From Nonomuraea soli (GTDB taxonomy: Bacteria; Actinomycetota; Actinomycetes; Streptosporangiales; Streptosporangiaceae), in NCBI RefSeq assembly GCF_013761175.1, contig NZ_JACDUR010000007.1, positions 294,915 through 358,914 of the forward strand: 64,000 nt of DNA, read 5' to 3'. Every line of letters starts with the position of its first letter. Position 1 is the stretch's first letter. Below the pieces are notes generated by a model that was not told where the DNA came from, did not search any database, and saw nothing but the letters and a program-made list of their open reading frames with translations. Shown piece after piece: positions 24,143-31,513 of the stretch. The position numbers and the translations under genes are program-made.

Positions 24143-24787
24143 CTACGGCCGCAGGTGGGCGAAGGCCTCCGCCACGTTGCCGACGACGTGATCGGCGCGG
24201 TGCTCCTTGCCTGGCCATGTGCCGTGGTCTACCCAGATTGTGCGCAGGCCGGCGTTCCGTCCGCCTTCAATGTCCGCGGTGAGGTTGTCGCCGACCATCC
24301 ACCCGCCACCGGCCAGACTCAGTCCACAGCGCTTGGCGGCTATCTCGAACAGGCCGACTTCAGGCTTGCGGATGCCTTCGACCCCGGAAACGGCATAGCC
24401 GTCCACCGCTTCGGCCAGGCCGGTTTGGCGGAGCTTACCGAGCTGGTTGTCGGCGGTGCCGTTGGTGACTATGCCGACCTTCCATCCAAGAATGCGGAGC
24501 TGAGCCAGTTCGTCGAGCACTCCCGGATACGGCTTCACCAAGTACGGCATGCGCCGCCGATACTCGGCCCACAGCTCCTCTACGGGCGTCAAGAGCTGGA
24601 AGTGCTCGCGCACGTTGCTGAAGAACGCTTCCCGGTGTGGGTGGGTGACGTGGTCGATCTCTTTCAACCACGCGACGGCGTCAGACCCGAGTCGGTGCGT
24701 CTCGGCGAACTCCTCAGCCCACAGCCCGAAGGCACTCCCCAGGTCGATCAGGGTCCGATCAAGGTCAAAGAGGACGAGTCGCTGCAC
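24143..24787 (-). CDS. HAD-superfamily phosphatase
   Basis: This 214-residue protein carries all HAD motifs: FDLDRTLIDLG (nucleophile Asp8 and Asp10), IVTNGTADNQ (motif II), RKPEVGLFEIAAKR (Lys of motif III) and MVGDNLTADIEGGRNAG (motif IV). The cap is of the alpha-helical subclass I. The substrate is unknown; the close phosphoglycolate/nucleotide phosphatase type fits. It is the cargo gene nearest to the right element border. A 158-bp gap without features separates it from the Nudix gene. Confidence 0.88.
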   Translation of the reverse strand: MQRLVLFDLDRTLIDLGSAFGLWAEEFAETHRLGSDAVAWLKEIDHVTHPHREAFFSNVREHFQLLTPVEELWAEYRRRMPYLVKPYPGVLDELAQLRILGWKVGIVTNGTADNQLGKLRQTGLAEAVDGYAVSGVEGIRKPEVGLFEIAAKRCGLSLAGGGWMVGDNLTADIEGGRNAGLRTIWVDHGTWPGKEHRADHVVGNVAEAFAHLRP

Positions 24788-24892
24788 AGCCCCACCCTAG
24801 AAACGATCAACGCCTCAAGCCAGACCGCTCCCACAAAAGGCCGACCGACCTGCGGTAACAACCCTAAGATCATCCCGCGTATATCCCGCGAT

Positions 24893-25030
24893 CTTCGTCC
24901 TACGGCTGCATCCGAGTGCATCCAACTGCCTACAACGAAAAGACCTGCGGCCAAGAAACCGCAGGTCATCGACGAAAACAAGGTGCCCCCGGCAGGATTC
25001 GAACCTGCGGCACCCGCTTTAGGAGAGCGG
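24893..25030. repeat. Candidate attR: tRNA-Arg 3' half and extended homology
   Basis: This is the right copy of the border repeat. It covers the 3' 47 nt of tRNA-Arg (24984-25030), the hairpin gacctgcgg/ccgcaggtc, atcgacgaa, tacaacgaa and gtcctacg. Compared with the left copy it has a longer spacer near 24910-24930. Homology well beyond the tRNA end suggests that the element carried the tRNA's terminator region with its attP. Confidence 0.75.
24938..24967 (-). terminator. Terminator of tRNA-Arg(CCU)
   Basis: On the minus strand a 9-bp stem (24959-24967 with 24942-24950) around an 8-nt loop is followed by CTTTTCG. It begins 17 nt after the tRNA 3' end. This is a rare classical U-tract terminator in the window. 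A degraded copy exists at 8187-8209 next to the left tRNA remnant. Confidence 0.7.
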
Positions 25031-25056
25031 TGCTCTATCCCCTGAGCTACGGAGGC
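24984..25056 (-). tRNA. tRNA-Arg (anticodon CCU)
   Basis: The 73 nt fold as a complete cloverleaf: acceptor GCCTCCG/CGGGGGC (with a T-G and C-G pairs), D-arm with GCTCAGGGGATAGAGC, anticodon stem CCGCT/AGCGG with loop CTCCTAA, and T-arm GCAGG/CCTGC with TTCGAAT. The CCA end is not encoded. It decodes AGG and is the integration target of the element; integration preserves the intact gene at this end. Confidence 0.96.
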
Positions 25057-25207
25057 GGACACCTGTAAGCGTAGCGAAAGACGGCCACCACATGCGCCCG
25101 CCCCACCCACCAACTTCAAGAACCAAAGTCATCCCTACCCCGACCTGCGGTAAAGCCATGACAAGCGCTCCCTAACCGGCCCGCCCGGCGTGGCTAACGT
25201 CCTGCTC

Positions 25208-25666
25208 GTGAGTAAAAGAACGCGCACGAGGAGGCCAGTGGGCCTTGGGGCCGCGCTTCTGGCGCCGGCGATTCTGGCCGGGGGGCTGATGGCGGGGGAG
25301 TTGGGTTATCAGCGCCAGGCCGCCGATGAGGGTAAGGGCGCGGCCGCGGCTCTTCCGGGGGGTGCGCCTGCCGTACGTGGGGTGGTGTTCGAGCCGGTGC
25401 TGGCGCCGGCGCCCGCGCGGCCGGATCGGGTGTACGGGGGGATGGTGCCGGCGCCTGAGCGGGAGCCGCAGCGGGATGAGCCGGGTGTGGTGGTGGAGCC
25501 CGGGAACGGCGGCGGGGAGACGGTGCGGGTGCCGCGGACGGAGGGGTCCGAGGGGGCTGAGCGGCCGCGGCGGGGGCCGGTGAGGCCGGCCGAAGGGTGC
25601 CCGGGGGAGTGGGAGGAGACGTGGTTGTGGGAGCTATGTCGGGAGCATGAGCGGCAATCCGTATGA
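25208..25666 (+). CDS. Secreted or anchored Pro-rich protein of unknown function
   Basis: The start is chosen at GTG 25208 (MSKRTRTRRPVGLGAALL), giving a basic N-terminus and one hydrophobic helix (ALLAPAILAGGLMAGELG). GTG 25190 would add six residues. The rest is Pro/Gly/Glu-rich without a fold, ending with a possible Cys pair (EGCPGEWEETWLWELC). It is the first chromosomal gene right of the element. Function unknown. Confidence 0.55.
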   Translation: MSKRTRTRRPVGLGAALLAPAILAGGLMAGELGYQRQAADEGKGAAAALPGGAPAVRGVVFEPVLAPAPARPDRVYGGMVPAPEREPQRDEPGVVVEPGNGGGETVRVPRTEGSEGAERPRRGPVRPAEGCPGEWEETWLWELCREHERQSV

Positions 25667-25753
25667 ACTGGACATAACGGCTCTCCGGAGTTCGGTCCGG
25701 GCACTAAGGGGGCTGTAGTAACGTGCGTGCCTGACCGAGGTAACGAGTGTGCA

Positions 25754-26923
25754 ATGGAGGAGCCGACGGTGCCGTCCCCACGATCAGCGGGTCTGATCGC
25801 GGTCGTCGTGGCCACGAGCTTCGTCGTTGCCGTCCAGCCGGTGCGTGCGGAGACGGCGCGGGGTGCGGAGACGGCTCGGGGTGCGGAGACCGCGCAGGGT
25901 GCGGAGACGGCCCTGGGTGCGCGGGCCTCGGTGGTGGGCCTCGCGGCCGCGCTGGAGAACGATCCTGGGGATCTGACCGCGTTGCGCAAGGAGGCGGAGA
26001 AGTCCGCCAAGGAGCTCGAGGCCGCCGATAAGGCGTTGATCAAGCGACGCACCGAGATCGAGACCGCCGAGAAGGAGCTCAAGGCGACGCTCGACGAGCT
26101 GACGCTGGCGGAGCGGGAGCTGGCCGTACGGCGTAAGCCCGTCTCGCAGATCGCCGAGGCGCTGTACCAGCAGCCGCTGGCCAATGGGTTCACCTCGTTG
26201 TTGTCGGGTGAGGCCGACATCAGGACGTTGCGTGCGATGGCCGACACCGGCGAGATCGTCGCCAACCGGCAGCAGGCGATCGAGGTGACCAGCCGGCTGC
26301 ATGCCGAGAAGGAGCGGCTGGCGGCGGAAGCGCAGGAGCTGCGCGCGGGGAATCTGCTGGCCGAGGCGCAGATGTCGGCGGAGGTCGATCTGATCCGGAA
26401 GCGCTCGGACAAGGTCGTCAAGTCGCTCACGCAGGCGCTGGTCAAGCTGGGCATCAAGATCGACAAGGTGGGTCGGGCCGCGCTGGGGTGCAATCCGCTC
26501 CAGATCGGGGCGGCCGACGACTATCCGAACGGGCTGATTCCAACAGATCTGCTCTGTCCGCTTCAGCAGAAGGGGCATCAACTGCGAGCGGATGCCGCCA
26601 TCGCGTTCGTCAGCCTGAACGAGGCCTACAAGCGGCAGTTCGGGCGGAGCATGTGCGTGTCCGACGCCTACCGGAACCTGGCCGAGCAGCAGTCGGTCTA
26701 CTACCGGCGGCCTGGGTTCGCCGCCGTGCCCGGACGGAGCAACCACGGGCTCGGGCTGGCCGTGGACTTGTGTGGAGGGGTGGAGAGGTTCCGCTCAGCC
26801 GAGTTCAACTGGCTGGAGAAGAACGGCAAGCGCTACGGGTGGATCCACCCGGATTGGGCGTACTCCAGCCCCTTCGAGCCGTGGCACTGGGAGTACGACC
26901 CCCAATCCGATTCGATCCTCTAG
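25754..26923 (+). CDS. D-Ala-D-Ala carboxypeptidase-like protein (VanY/M15) with coiled coil
   Basis: From ATG 25754 the protein has 389 residues. The signal peptide is GLIAVVVATSFVVAVQPVRAE. A tandem-repeat spacer of four AETARG-type hexapeptides comes next, then a long coiled coil (about residues 75-210). The M15 peptidase domain is visible by SDAYRNLAEQQSVYYRR, SNHGLGLAVDLCGG and EPWHWEY, carrying the His/Asp/His zinc site and the catalytic Glu. It trims peptidoglycan stem peptides outside the cell; the coiled coil may restrain or position it, as in division hydrolases. Confidence 0.85.
   Translation: MEEPTVPSPRSAGLIAVVVATSFVVAVQPVRAETARGAETARGAETAQGAETALGARASVVGLAAALENDPGDLTALRKEAEKSAKELEAADKALIKRRTEIETAEKELKATLDELTLAERELAVRRKPVSQIAEALYQQPLANGFTSLLSGEADIRTLRAMADTGEIVANRQQAIEVTSRLHAEKERLAAEAQELRAGNLLAEAQMSAEVDLIRKRSDKVVKSLTQALVKLGIKIDKVGRAALGCNPLQIGAADDYPNGLIPTDLLCPLQQKGHQLRADAAIAFVSLNEAYKRQFGRSMCVSDAYRNLAEQQSVYYRRPGFAAVPGRSNHGLGLAVDLCGGVERFRSAEFNWLEKNGKRYGWIHPDWAYSSPFEPWHWEYDPQSDSIL
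25847..25918 (+). repeat. 18-bp in-frame tandem repeat
   Basis: Four copies of an 18-bp unit (gcggagacggcncggggt consensus) sit right after the signal peptide of the carboxypeptidase-like gene. They encode the repeated hexapeptide AETARG/GAETAQ. The copies differ at a few third positions, so the array is older than the 15-bp one in the PKS gene. Confidence 0.85.
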
Positions 26924-27318
26924 CCGACGCCGACCTGGGCGCAGCAGGCCGAGCAGCGCTTGGCCTCGATCGGGATCTCTGTCAGGCACTCCGGGCATTC
27001 GCGGGTGGTGGCCTCCTGCTTGGCGGCCGCGTAGTCCTTGTAGCGGGTGTACGGCCGCACGATGACGAAGTAGATGACCAGCGCCACGATGATGAACGAG
27101 ACCACATGGTTGATGAAGTCGCCGTACATGAACTTCGAGCCGTTGATCGTGAAGTAGAGCTCGCTGAAGTCAGGGATGCCGCCGAAGACGCCGATCAGCG
27201 GCGTCATGATGTCCTTGACGAAAGAGTCGACGATCTGCTGGAAGGCGGCGCCGATCATGACGGCGACGGCGAGATCGATCACGTTCCCTTGCATGAGGAA
27301 CTTCTTGAATCCACTCAT
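26920..27318 (-). CDS. mscL: Large-conductance mechanosensitive channel MscL
   Basis: The product is 132 residues with the classical MscL start MSGFKKFLMQGNVIDLAVAV, first helix VMIGAAFQQIVDSFV, periplasmic loop and second helix FIIVALVIYFVIVRPY. It opens at high membrane tension to release solutes on hypoosmotic shock. The C-terminus carries a zinc-ribbon-like CPECLTEIPIEAKRCSAC, seen in actinobacterial MscL proteins. Its stop overlaps the convergent carboxypeptidase gene by 4 bp. Confidence 0.95.
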   Translation of the reverse strand: MSGFKKFLMQGNVIDLAVAVMIGAAFQQIVDSFVKDIMTPLIGVFGGIPDFSELYFTINGSKFMYGDFINHVVSFIIVALVIYFVIVRPYTRYKDYAAAKQEATTRECPECLTEIPIEAKRCSACCAQVGVG

Positions 27319-27336
27319 GCGACAGATCGTAGTGGC

Positions 27337-27897
27337 TCAACTCCGTAGGGTGATCGAAAGTCGTTCTGAGGCTTGGGCCGCTGCCAGCTGGGCTGCTTGC
27401 TCCGGGGTGGAGGCCACGACGATCAGGCCCTCGGTCATGACTGACATGACGGTTACGCGCTCGGCGACCGTGTGAGCGCTCTGGGCGCCCTCCCAGGTGG
27501 CCATGACGCCGATGGCGGCGCCGGGGGTGAGGAGGGTGGTGATCTCGGGGTCGGAGACCCTTATGGGGGCGGCCACCGTGCCTGGGGGGAGGCGGGCGAG
27601 CAGGGCGGCGCCGAGCAGGCGGACGTCGGTGAGGATCTCGCCGCGGCGCATGGGGGTGGCGAGGGTCCTGCCCTCGAGGACGGCGCCGTCGGGTACGGCG
27701 GAGCGCGGGGCTTGGGTGCGCCGGAGATCTCCTGGGTGGAGGGGGCCGGGGGCGAGGTCTCGGGTGGCGATCAGCACTTCGGTGGTGGGACCGGGGGACG
27801 GGCTCAGGGCGGTGAGGGCGCTGAGCATCGCCAGGGCGGCCAGTGCGGCGCCGACGAGGCGACGGCGGCGGGCGAAACGACGGATCCAGGGGCGCAC
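27337..27897 (-). CDS. SAF-domain protein, CpaB-like
   Basis: From GTG 27897 (preceded by GGAG) the protein has 186 residues. A basic start (VRPWIRRFARRRRLVG) and a single membrane helix (AALAALAMLSALTAL) are followed by the SAF domain: EVLIATRDLAPGPLHPGDLRR, VLEGRTLATPMRRGEILTDVRLL. Such RcpC/CpaB-like proteins contribute to Flp pilus assembly, but no pilus gene is visible here. It lies downstream of nothing obvious, 18 bp from mscL on the same strand. Confidence 0.75.
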   Translation of the reverse strand: MRPWIRRFARRRRLVGAALAALAMLSALTALSPSPGPTTEVLIATRDLAPGPLHPGDLRRTQAPRSAVPDGAVLEGRTLATPMRRGEILTDVRLLGAALLARLPPGTVAAPIRVSDPEITTLLTPGAAIGVMATWEGAQSAHTVAERVTVMSVMTEGLIVVASTPEQAAQLAAAQASERLSITLRS

Positions 27898-28255
27898 GAT
27901 GACTCCAGTCCGGGGAGGGGAGAGGGAGCCGGGGGCGCGGATCCCGGCGAGGGGGTTAGGGGAAGAGGGATGTGAGCGAGGGCGCAACCGGCGCCGAGGA
28001 CGAGGGGGAGCGGCAACTAGACGCGAGGGCGCAGGGCGAACGACGCAGCGCGCGATGGGCGGGTGGACCGCGGGCAGGGTAGCGGTCGGCGGCAGGGCAG
28101 AAGTGAGCGGGCAAGGCCAGCGGGCCAGCGGGTCAGCGGGTCAGAAGTGGGCGGGCAAGGCCAGCGGGTCGGTGGCGGGCAGGGCAGGAGCTCAGCGGGG
28201 CGCGAGCTCAGCGGGGCAGAGTGCGACAAGGCCCCACCCGCGATCGCCCCAGCCC
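27898..28255. other. GC-rich intergenic region with short direct repeats
   Basis: This 358-bp gap holds no gene I can support. It contains two 27-bp near-identical direct repeats (28098-28124 and 28142-28168, core gcgggcaaggccagcggg) and two copies of gagctcagcggggc (28188-28201, 28204-28217). The G-rich strand asymmetry is strong. Confidence 0.6.
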
Positions 28256-29062
28256 CTAAGGCAGCTCGAACGGCAGCTTGATCCCGTCCAGCGCGTTCCC
28301 GCAAGAACACGACCGCTCCCGAGGCAACATCCCCACCGCCTCGGACACCAGCGTCCGCATCTTCGCCACATTGGCCCCGAAGAACGCCAGCACCTCCTCG
28401 TGCGTGACCCCCTCCCCGGCCTCCACCCCGGCGTCATGATCGGTCACCAGCGACAGCGACGTGTAACAAAGCGCCAGCTCCCGAGCCAGCGCAGCCTCGG
28501 GAAACCCGGTCATCCCCACGATGCTCCACCCGTTGGACGAGAACCACCGCGACTCCGCCCGCGTCGAGAACCGCGGCCCCTCGATCACCACCAGCGTCCC
28601 CCCGTCGACGACCTCCCACCCGCCGGTCATCGCCGCCGTCATCGCCACCGCCCGCCCCGACGGGCAGTACGGGTCGGCCAGGGACACGTGGACGGCGCCG
28701 TTGACGTCGTAGTACGTCTGGACCCGCCCGGAGGTGCGGTCGACGAACTGGTCGGGGATCACCAGCGCCCCCGGCCCGATCTCGGGCTTGAGCGAGCCCA
28801 CGGCGCTGGGTGCGAGCACCTGGGTCACCCCGAGGGAGCGCAGTGCCCACAGGTTGGCCCGGTAGGGGATGCGATGGGGCGGAAAGCGGTGGTCGCGCCC
28901 GTGGCGCGGGATGAAGGCAACGGTGCGGGATCCGATGCGGCCCACGGTGACGACATCGCTGGGCGGGCCGTACGGAGTCGAAAGCTCGATCTCCTCGGCG
29001 TTGTCGAGCAGGGAGTAGAAGCCCGAGCCGCCGATGACGCCGATCTCTGCGCGAGTGACCAT
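28256..29062 (-). CDS. mtnP: S-methyl-5'-thioadenosine phosphorylase / purine nucleoside phosphorylase
   Basis: The 268-residue enzyme has the MTAP family landmarks: IGVIGGSGFYSLL, IPRHGRDHRFPPHRIPYRANLWAL (phosphate and base contacts), GPRFSTRAESRWF, VGMTGFPEAALARELALCYTSLSLVTDHDAG (the Met-Thr and Asp-x-Asp base-binding residues). It phosphorolyses methylthioadenosine to adenine and methylthioribose-1-phosphate in methionine salvage. The terminal CSCGNALDG motif is typical of the actinobacterial enzymes. Confidence 0.92.
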   Translation of the reverse strand: MVTRAEIGVIGGSGFYSLLDNAEEIELSTPYGPPSDVVTVGRIGSRTVAFIPRHGRDHRFPPHRIPYRANLWALRSLGVTQVLAPSAVGSLKPEIGPGALVIPDQFVDRTSGRVQTYYDVNGAVHVSLADPYCPSGRAVAMTAAMTGGWEVVDGGTLVVIEGPRFSTRAESRWFSSNGWSIVGMTGFPEAALARELALCYTSLSLVTDHDAGVEAGEGVTHEEVLAFFGANVAKMRTLVSEAVGMLPRERSCSCGNALDGIKLPFELP

Positions 29063-29145
29063 GGCGCTGAGACTAGCGGCCAGTCCAGGTGACCAACAGC
29101 GGCGGAACCCCGTTCTGTGGAAAACCGACTCCGAAGAGTTATGCA

Positions 29146-31140
29146 GTGAACACGATAAGTATGATCCGTTTCATGAAGCAGCAGCGGGGGCTCATGCTCA
29201 TCATCATCGCGCTCATGCTCGGCATGCTCCTGGCGGCGCTCGACCAGACGATCGTCTCGACGGCTCTGCCGACGATCGTCAGCGATCTCGGCGGGCTGGA
29301 ACAGCTGTCGTGGGTGGTCACGGGCTACATGCTCGCTTCGACGGTCTCGACCCCGCTCTGGGGCAAACTGGGTGACCAATACGGTCGCAAAGGGCTGTTC
29401 ATCGCCGCGATCGTGATCTTCCTGATCGGTTCCGCGTTGTGCGGCCTCAGTCAGACGATGGGCCAGCTGATCGCCTTCCGCAGCCTGCAGGGACTGGGCG
29501 GCGGCGGCCTCATGGTCCTGGCGCAGGCGATCGTCGGTGACGTCGTCTCGGCCCGCGACCGCGGGAAGTACCAGGGCTTCTTCGGCGGCGTCTTCGCCGT
29601 CTCCAGCGTGATCGGCCCGCTGCTGGGCGGCCTGTTCGTCGACCACCTGTCCTGGCACTGGGTGTTCTTCATCAACCTGCCGATCGGCGTGGTGGCGCTG
29701 TTCGTGATCGCCGCGGTGCTGCCGGGCACCTCCAAGCGCACCAAGCACAAGATCGACTACGCGGGCATCGTCCTGCTCGGCGGCGCGACCTCGTGCCTGG
29801 TGCTGATGACCACCTGGGGCGGGCAGACCTACGCCTGGTCCGACCCGGTCATCATCGGCCTGATCGTCGCCGCGGTGGTCATGGTGGGCCTCTGGGCGTT
29901 CGTCGAGACCCGCGCGAAGGAGCCGGTGCTCCCGCTGCACCTGTTCAAGCTGCGTGTCTTCACGATGACGTCGCTGGTCGGCTTCGTCGTCGGTTTCGGC
30001 ATGTTCGGCGCGCTGACCTATCTGCCCCTGTTCATGCAGGTCGTGTACGGCGTGAGCGCCACGGCGTCAGGGCTCCACCTGCTGCCGATGATGGTCGGCA
30101 CGCTGGGCATGTCGATCCTCAGCGGCCAGCTGATCGCCAAGACCGGCAAATACCGGATCTATCCGATCCTCGGTACGGCCATTGCCACGGTCGGCATGTT
30201 CATGCTCTCCAGGCTGACCGAAACCAGCTCCACCCTGACCATGAGCATCGACCTGCTGGTCCTGGGCTGCGGCCTGGGCCTGGTGATGCAGGTGCTGGTC
30301 ATCGCGGTGCAGAACGCCGTCGGCTTCGAGGATCTCGGCGTCGCCACCAGTGGCGCGACCTTCTTCCGCTCGATCGGCGGCTCGTTCGGCGTGGCCGTAC
30401 TCGGCTCGGTCTTCACCTCGCGACTCAACGACGACCTGTCGCAGGTCGTGGCCACCACGCAGCTGCCGCCGGGGTTCGATCCCGCGCAGGTGCAGGCGGA
30501 CCCGACCATCATCCAGACGCTTCCCGCGAACCTGCAGTCGGAGTTCCTGCACGTCTACGCCGACTCGATCGCGCAGGTCTTCACGGTCGCCACGCCGATC
30601 ATGGCCGTGGCGTTCGTGTTGTCGTGGTTCATCCCGGAGGAGAAGCTCAGGGAGACCACCAAGGCCGTCGACATCGGCGAAGGGCTGGGCGCGACCTCGG
30701 CGGAGCGCAACTCGCTGGCCGAGGTCGAGCGAGGTCTGGTACGGCTGGCCGACAAGCGGCTGCGCCGTGACTTCTACGTCAAGCTGGGCGCCGAGAACGG
30801 CCTGCTGGATCTGCCGCCCGAGTCGATCTGGGTGCTGACCAGGCTGCAGGACGCCGGCTGGCTGATGGCGGAGGAACTCGCCGCGCGCGCCGACGTCACC
30901 AGGCAGGAAGGCAGGCCGTACGTCGACCGCCTGATCGAACAGGGCCTGGTGAGGCGCTCGACCGACGGCCACTCCCTGCGCCTGACCCCGCAGGGAGACG
31001 TCAAGGCCGAGGAACTGCTGCAGAGCTGCCGGCAGACGCTGCGCGAGCTGGTGGCCGACTGGGGCCCGCGGCCCGAGCTGGAGCAGCTGATCGACGAGCT
31101 GTCGCCGCAGCTGCTCGGCAGCCCGACGGACCGCCCCTAG
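29146..31140 (+). CDS. DHA2-family MFS drug transporter fused to a C-terminal winged helix
   Basis: The first ~520 residues form a 14-helix MFS pump with motif LAALDQTIVSTALPTIV, GKLGDQYGRKGLF and the motif C-like GPLLGGLF. Residues ~530-664 are soluble and include a MarR-like winged helix (ESIWVLTRLQDAGWLMAEELAARA, then VDRLIEQGLVRRSTDGHSLRLTPQG). Efflux pumps in this class use the proton gradient; a DNA-binding-type domain on the same chain is unusual and suggests membrane-tethered regulation or an oligomerisation role. The start is placed at GTG 29146; ATG 29161 and 29173 are alternatives. The stop overlaps the convergent zinc-ribbon gene by 4 bp. Confidence 0.88.
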   Translation: MNTISMIRFMKQQRGLMLIIIALMLGMLLAALDQTIVSTALPTIVSDLGGLEQLSWVVTGYMLASTVSTPLWGKLGDQYGRKGLFIAAIVIFLIGSALCGLSQTMGQLIAFRSLQGLGGGGLMVLAQAIVGDVVSARDRGKYQGFFGGVFAVSSVIGPLLGGLFVDHLSWHWVFFINLPIGVVALFVIAAVLPGTSKRTKHKIDYAGIVLLGGATSCLVLMTTWGGQTYAWSDPVIIGLIVAAVVMVGLWAFVETRAKEPVLPLHLFKLRVFTMTSLVGFVVGFGMFGALTYLPLFMQVVYGVSATASGLHLLPMMVGTLGMSILSGQLIAKTGKYRIYPILGTAIATVGMFMLSRLTETSSTLTMSIDLLVLGCGLGLVMQVLVIAVQNAVGFEDLGVATSGATFFRSIGGSFGVAVLGSVFTSRLNDDLSQVVATTQLPPGFDPAQVQADPTIIQTLPANLQSEFLHVYADSIAQVFTVATPIMAVAFVLSWFIPEEKLRETTKAVDIGEGLGATSAERNSLAEVERGLVRLADKRLRRDFYVKLGAENGLLDLPPESIWVLTRLQDAGWLMAEELAARADVTRQEGRPYVDRLIEQGLVRRSTDGHSLRLTPQGDVKAEELLQSCRQTLRELVADWGPRPELEQLIDELSPQLLGSPTDRP

Positions 31141-31439
31141 TTGGACGAGGAGGCGGCCGGCGCGGGTGTCGTGCTCGGCTTCGACTCGGTCTTCGTGCTC
31201 TCGGTCTTGGTGCTCTCGCTCTTCGTCGCCGCGGCGGTGCTCGTGGAGGACGAGGCCGACGACGAACGGTTGTCGGTGCGGTAGAAGCCCGATCCCTTGA
31301 AGACGATGGCGGCGGCCGAGAAGACCTTGCGCAGGTTGCCCTCGCAGTTGGGGCACACCGTCAGGGCGTCGTCGGAGAACTTCTGGACGACTTCGAGCTG
31401 CTCACCGCAGTCGTTGCAGACGTACTGGTAGGTGGGCAC
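31137..31439 (-). CDS. FmdB-family zinc-ribbon protein
   Basis: GTG 31439 with GGGAGGAG upstream gives 100 residues starting MPTYQYVCNDCGEQLEVVQKF, and then CPNCEGNLRKVFSAAAIVFKGSGFYRTD, the FmdB zinc ribbon with two CxxC pairs. The last ~40 residues are Ser/Thr/Lys/Glu-rich with KTEST repeats. The role is unknown beyond regulatory-protein annotation; such genes often accompany mscL and folate cyclo-ligase genes, as here. Confidence 0.88.
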   Translation of the reverse strand: MPTYQYVCNDCGEQLEVVQKFSDDALTVCPNCEGNLRKVFSAAAIVFKGSGFYRTDNRSSSASSSTSTAAATKSESTKTESTKTESKPSTTPAPAASSSN

Positions 31440-31513
31440 GGACGCTCCTCCCATGGGGCTCTCTGGCACTCTGCCAACGCGACTGCTAATCATAAACGAC
31501 GCGAGGTGCTGAC

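Larger units (their letters stand above)
8226..25030. mobile_element. AICE-like integrative element in tRNA-Arg(CCU), about 16.8 kb
   Basis: The borders are direct repeats of the tRNA-Arg 3' half (8226-8272 and 24984-25030). Inside lie all AICE hallmarks: GntR-type regulator, FtsK/TraSA translocase, DUF2637 spread-like protein, RepSA-like initiator, excisionase and tyrosine integrase, mostly overlapping head to tail on the + strand (17.3-22.8 kb). Non-backbone cargo sits at the left (GIY-YIG and nuclease-NACHT genes, 8.5-13.2 kb) and right (SUKH, Nudix, HAD, 22.9-24.8 kb). Usually int abuts the att site in this class; here it is about 2.2 kb away, so cargo was added or two elements are stacked. 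The degenerate left repeat implies an old insertion that may no longer excise. Confidence 0.75.

Noticed and set aside
31137..31140. Overlapping stops of the MFS and FmdB genes as a regulatory device
   Set aside because: Short overlaps of convergent stops occur several times here (MscL, MFS/SigJ) and follow from compactness; no extra signal is seen.
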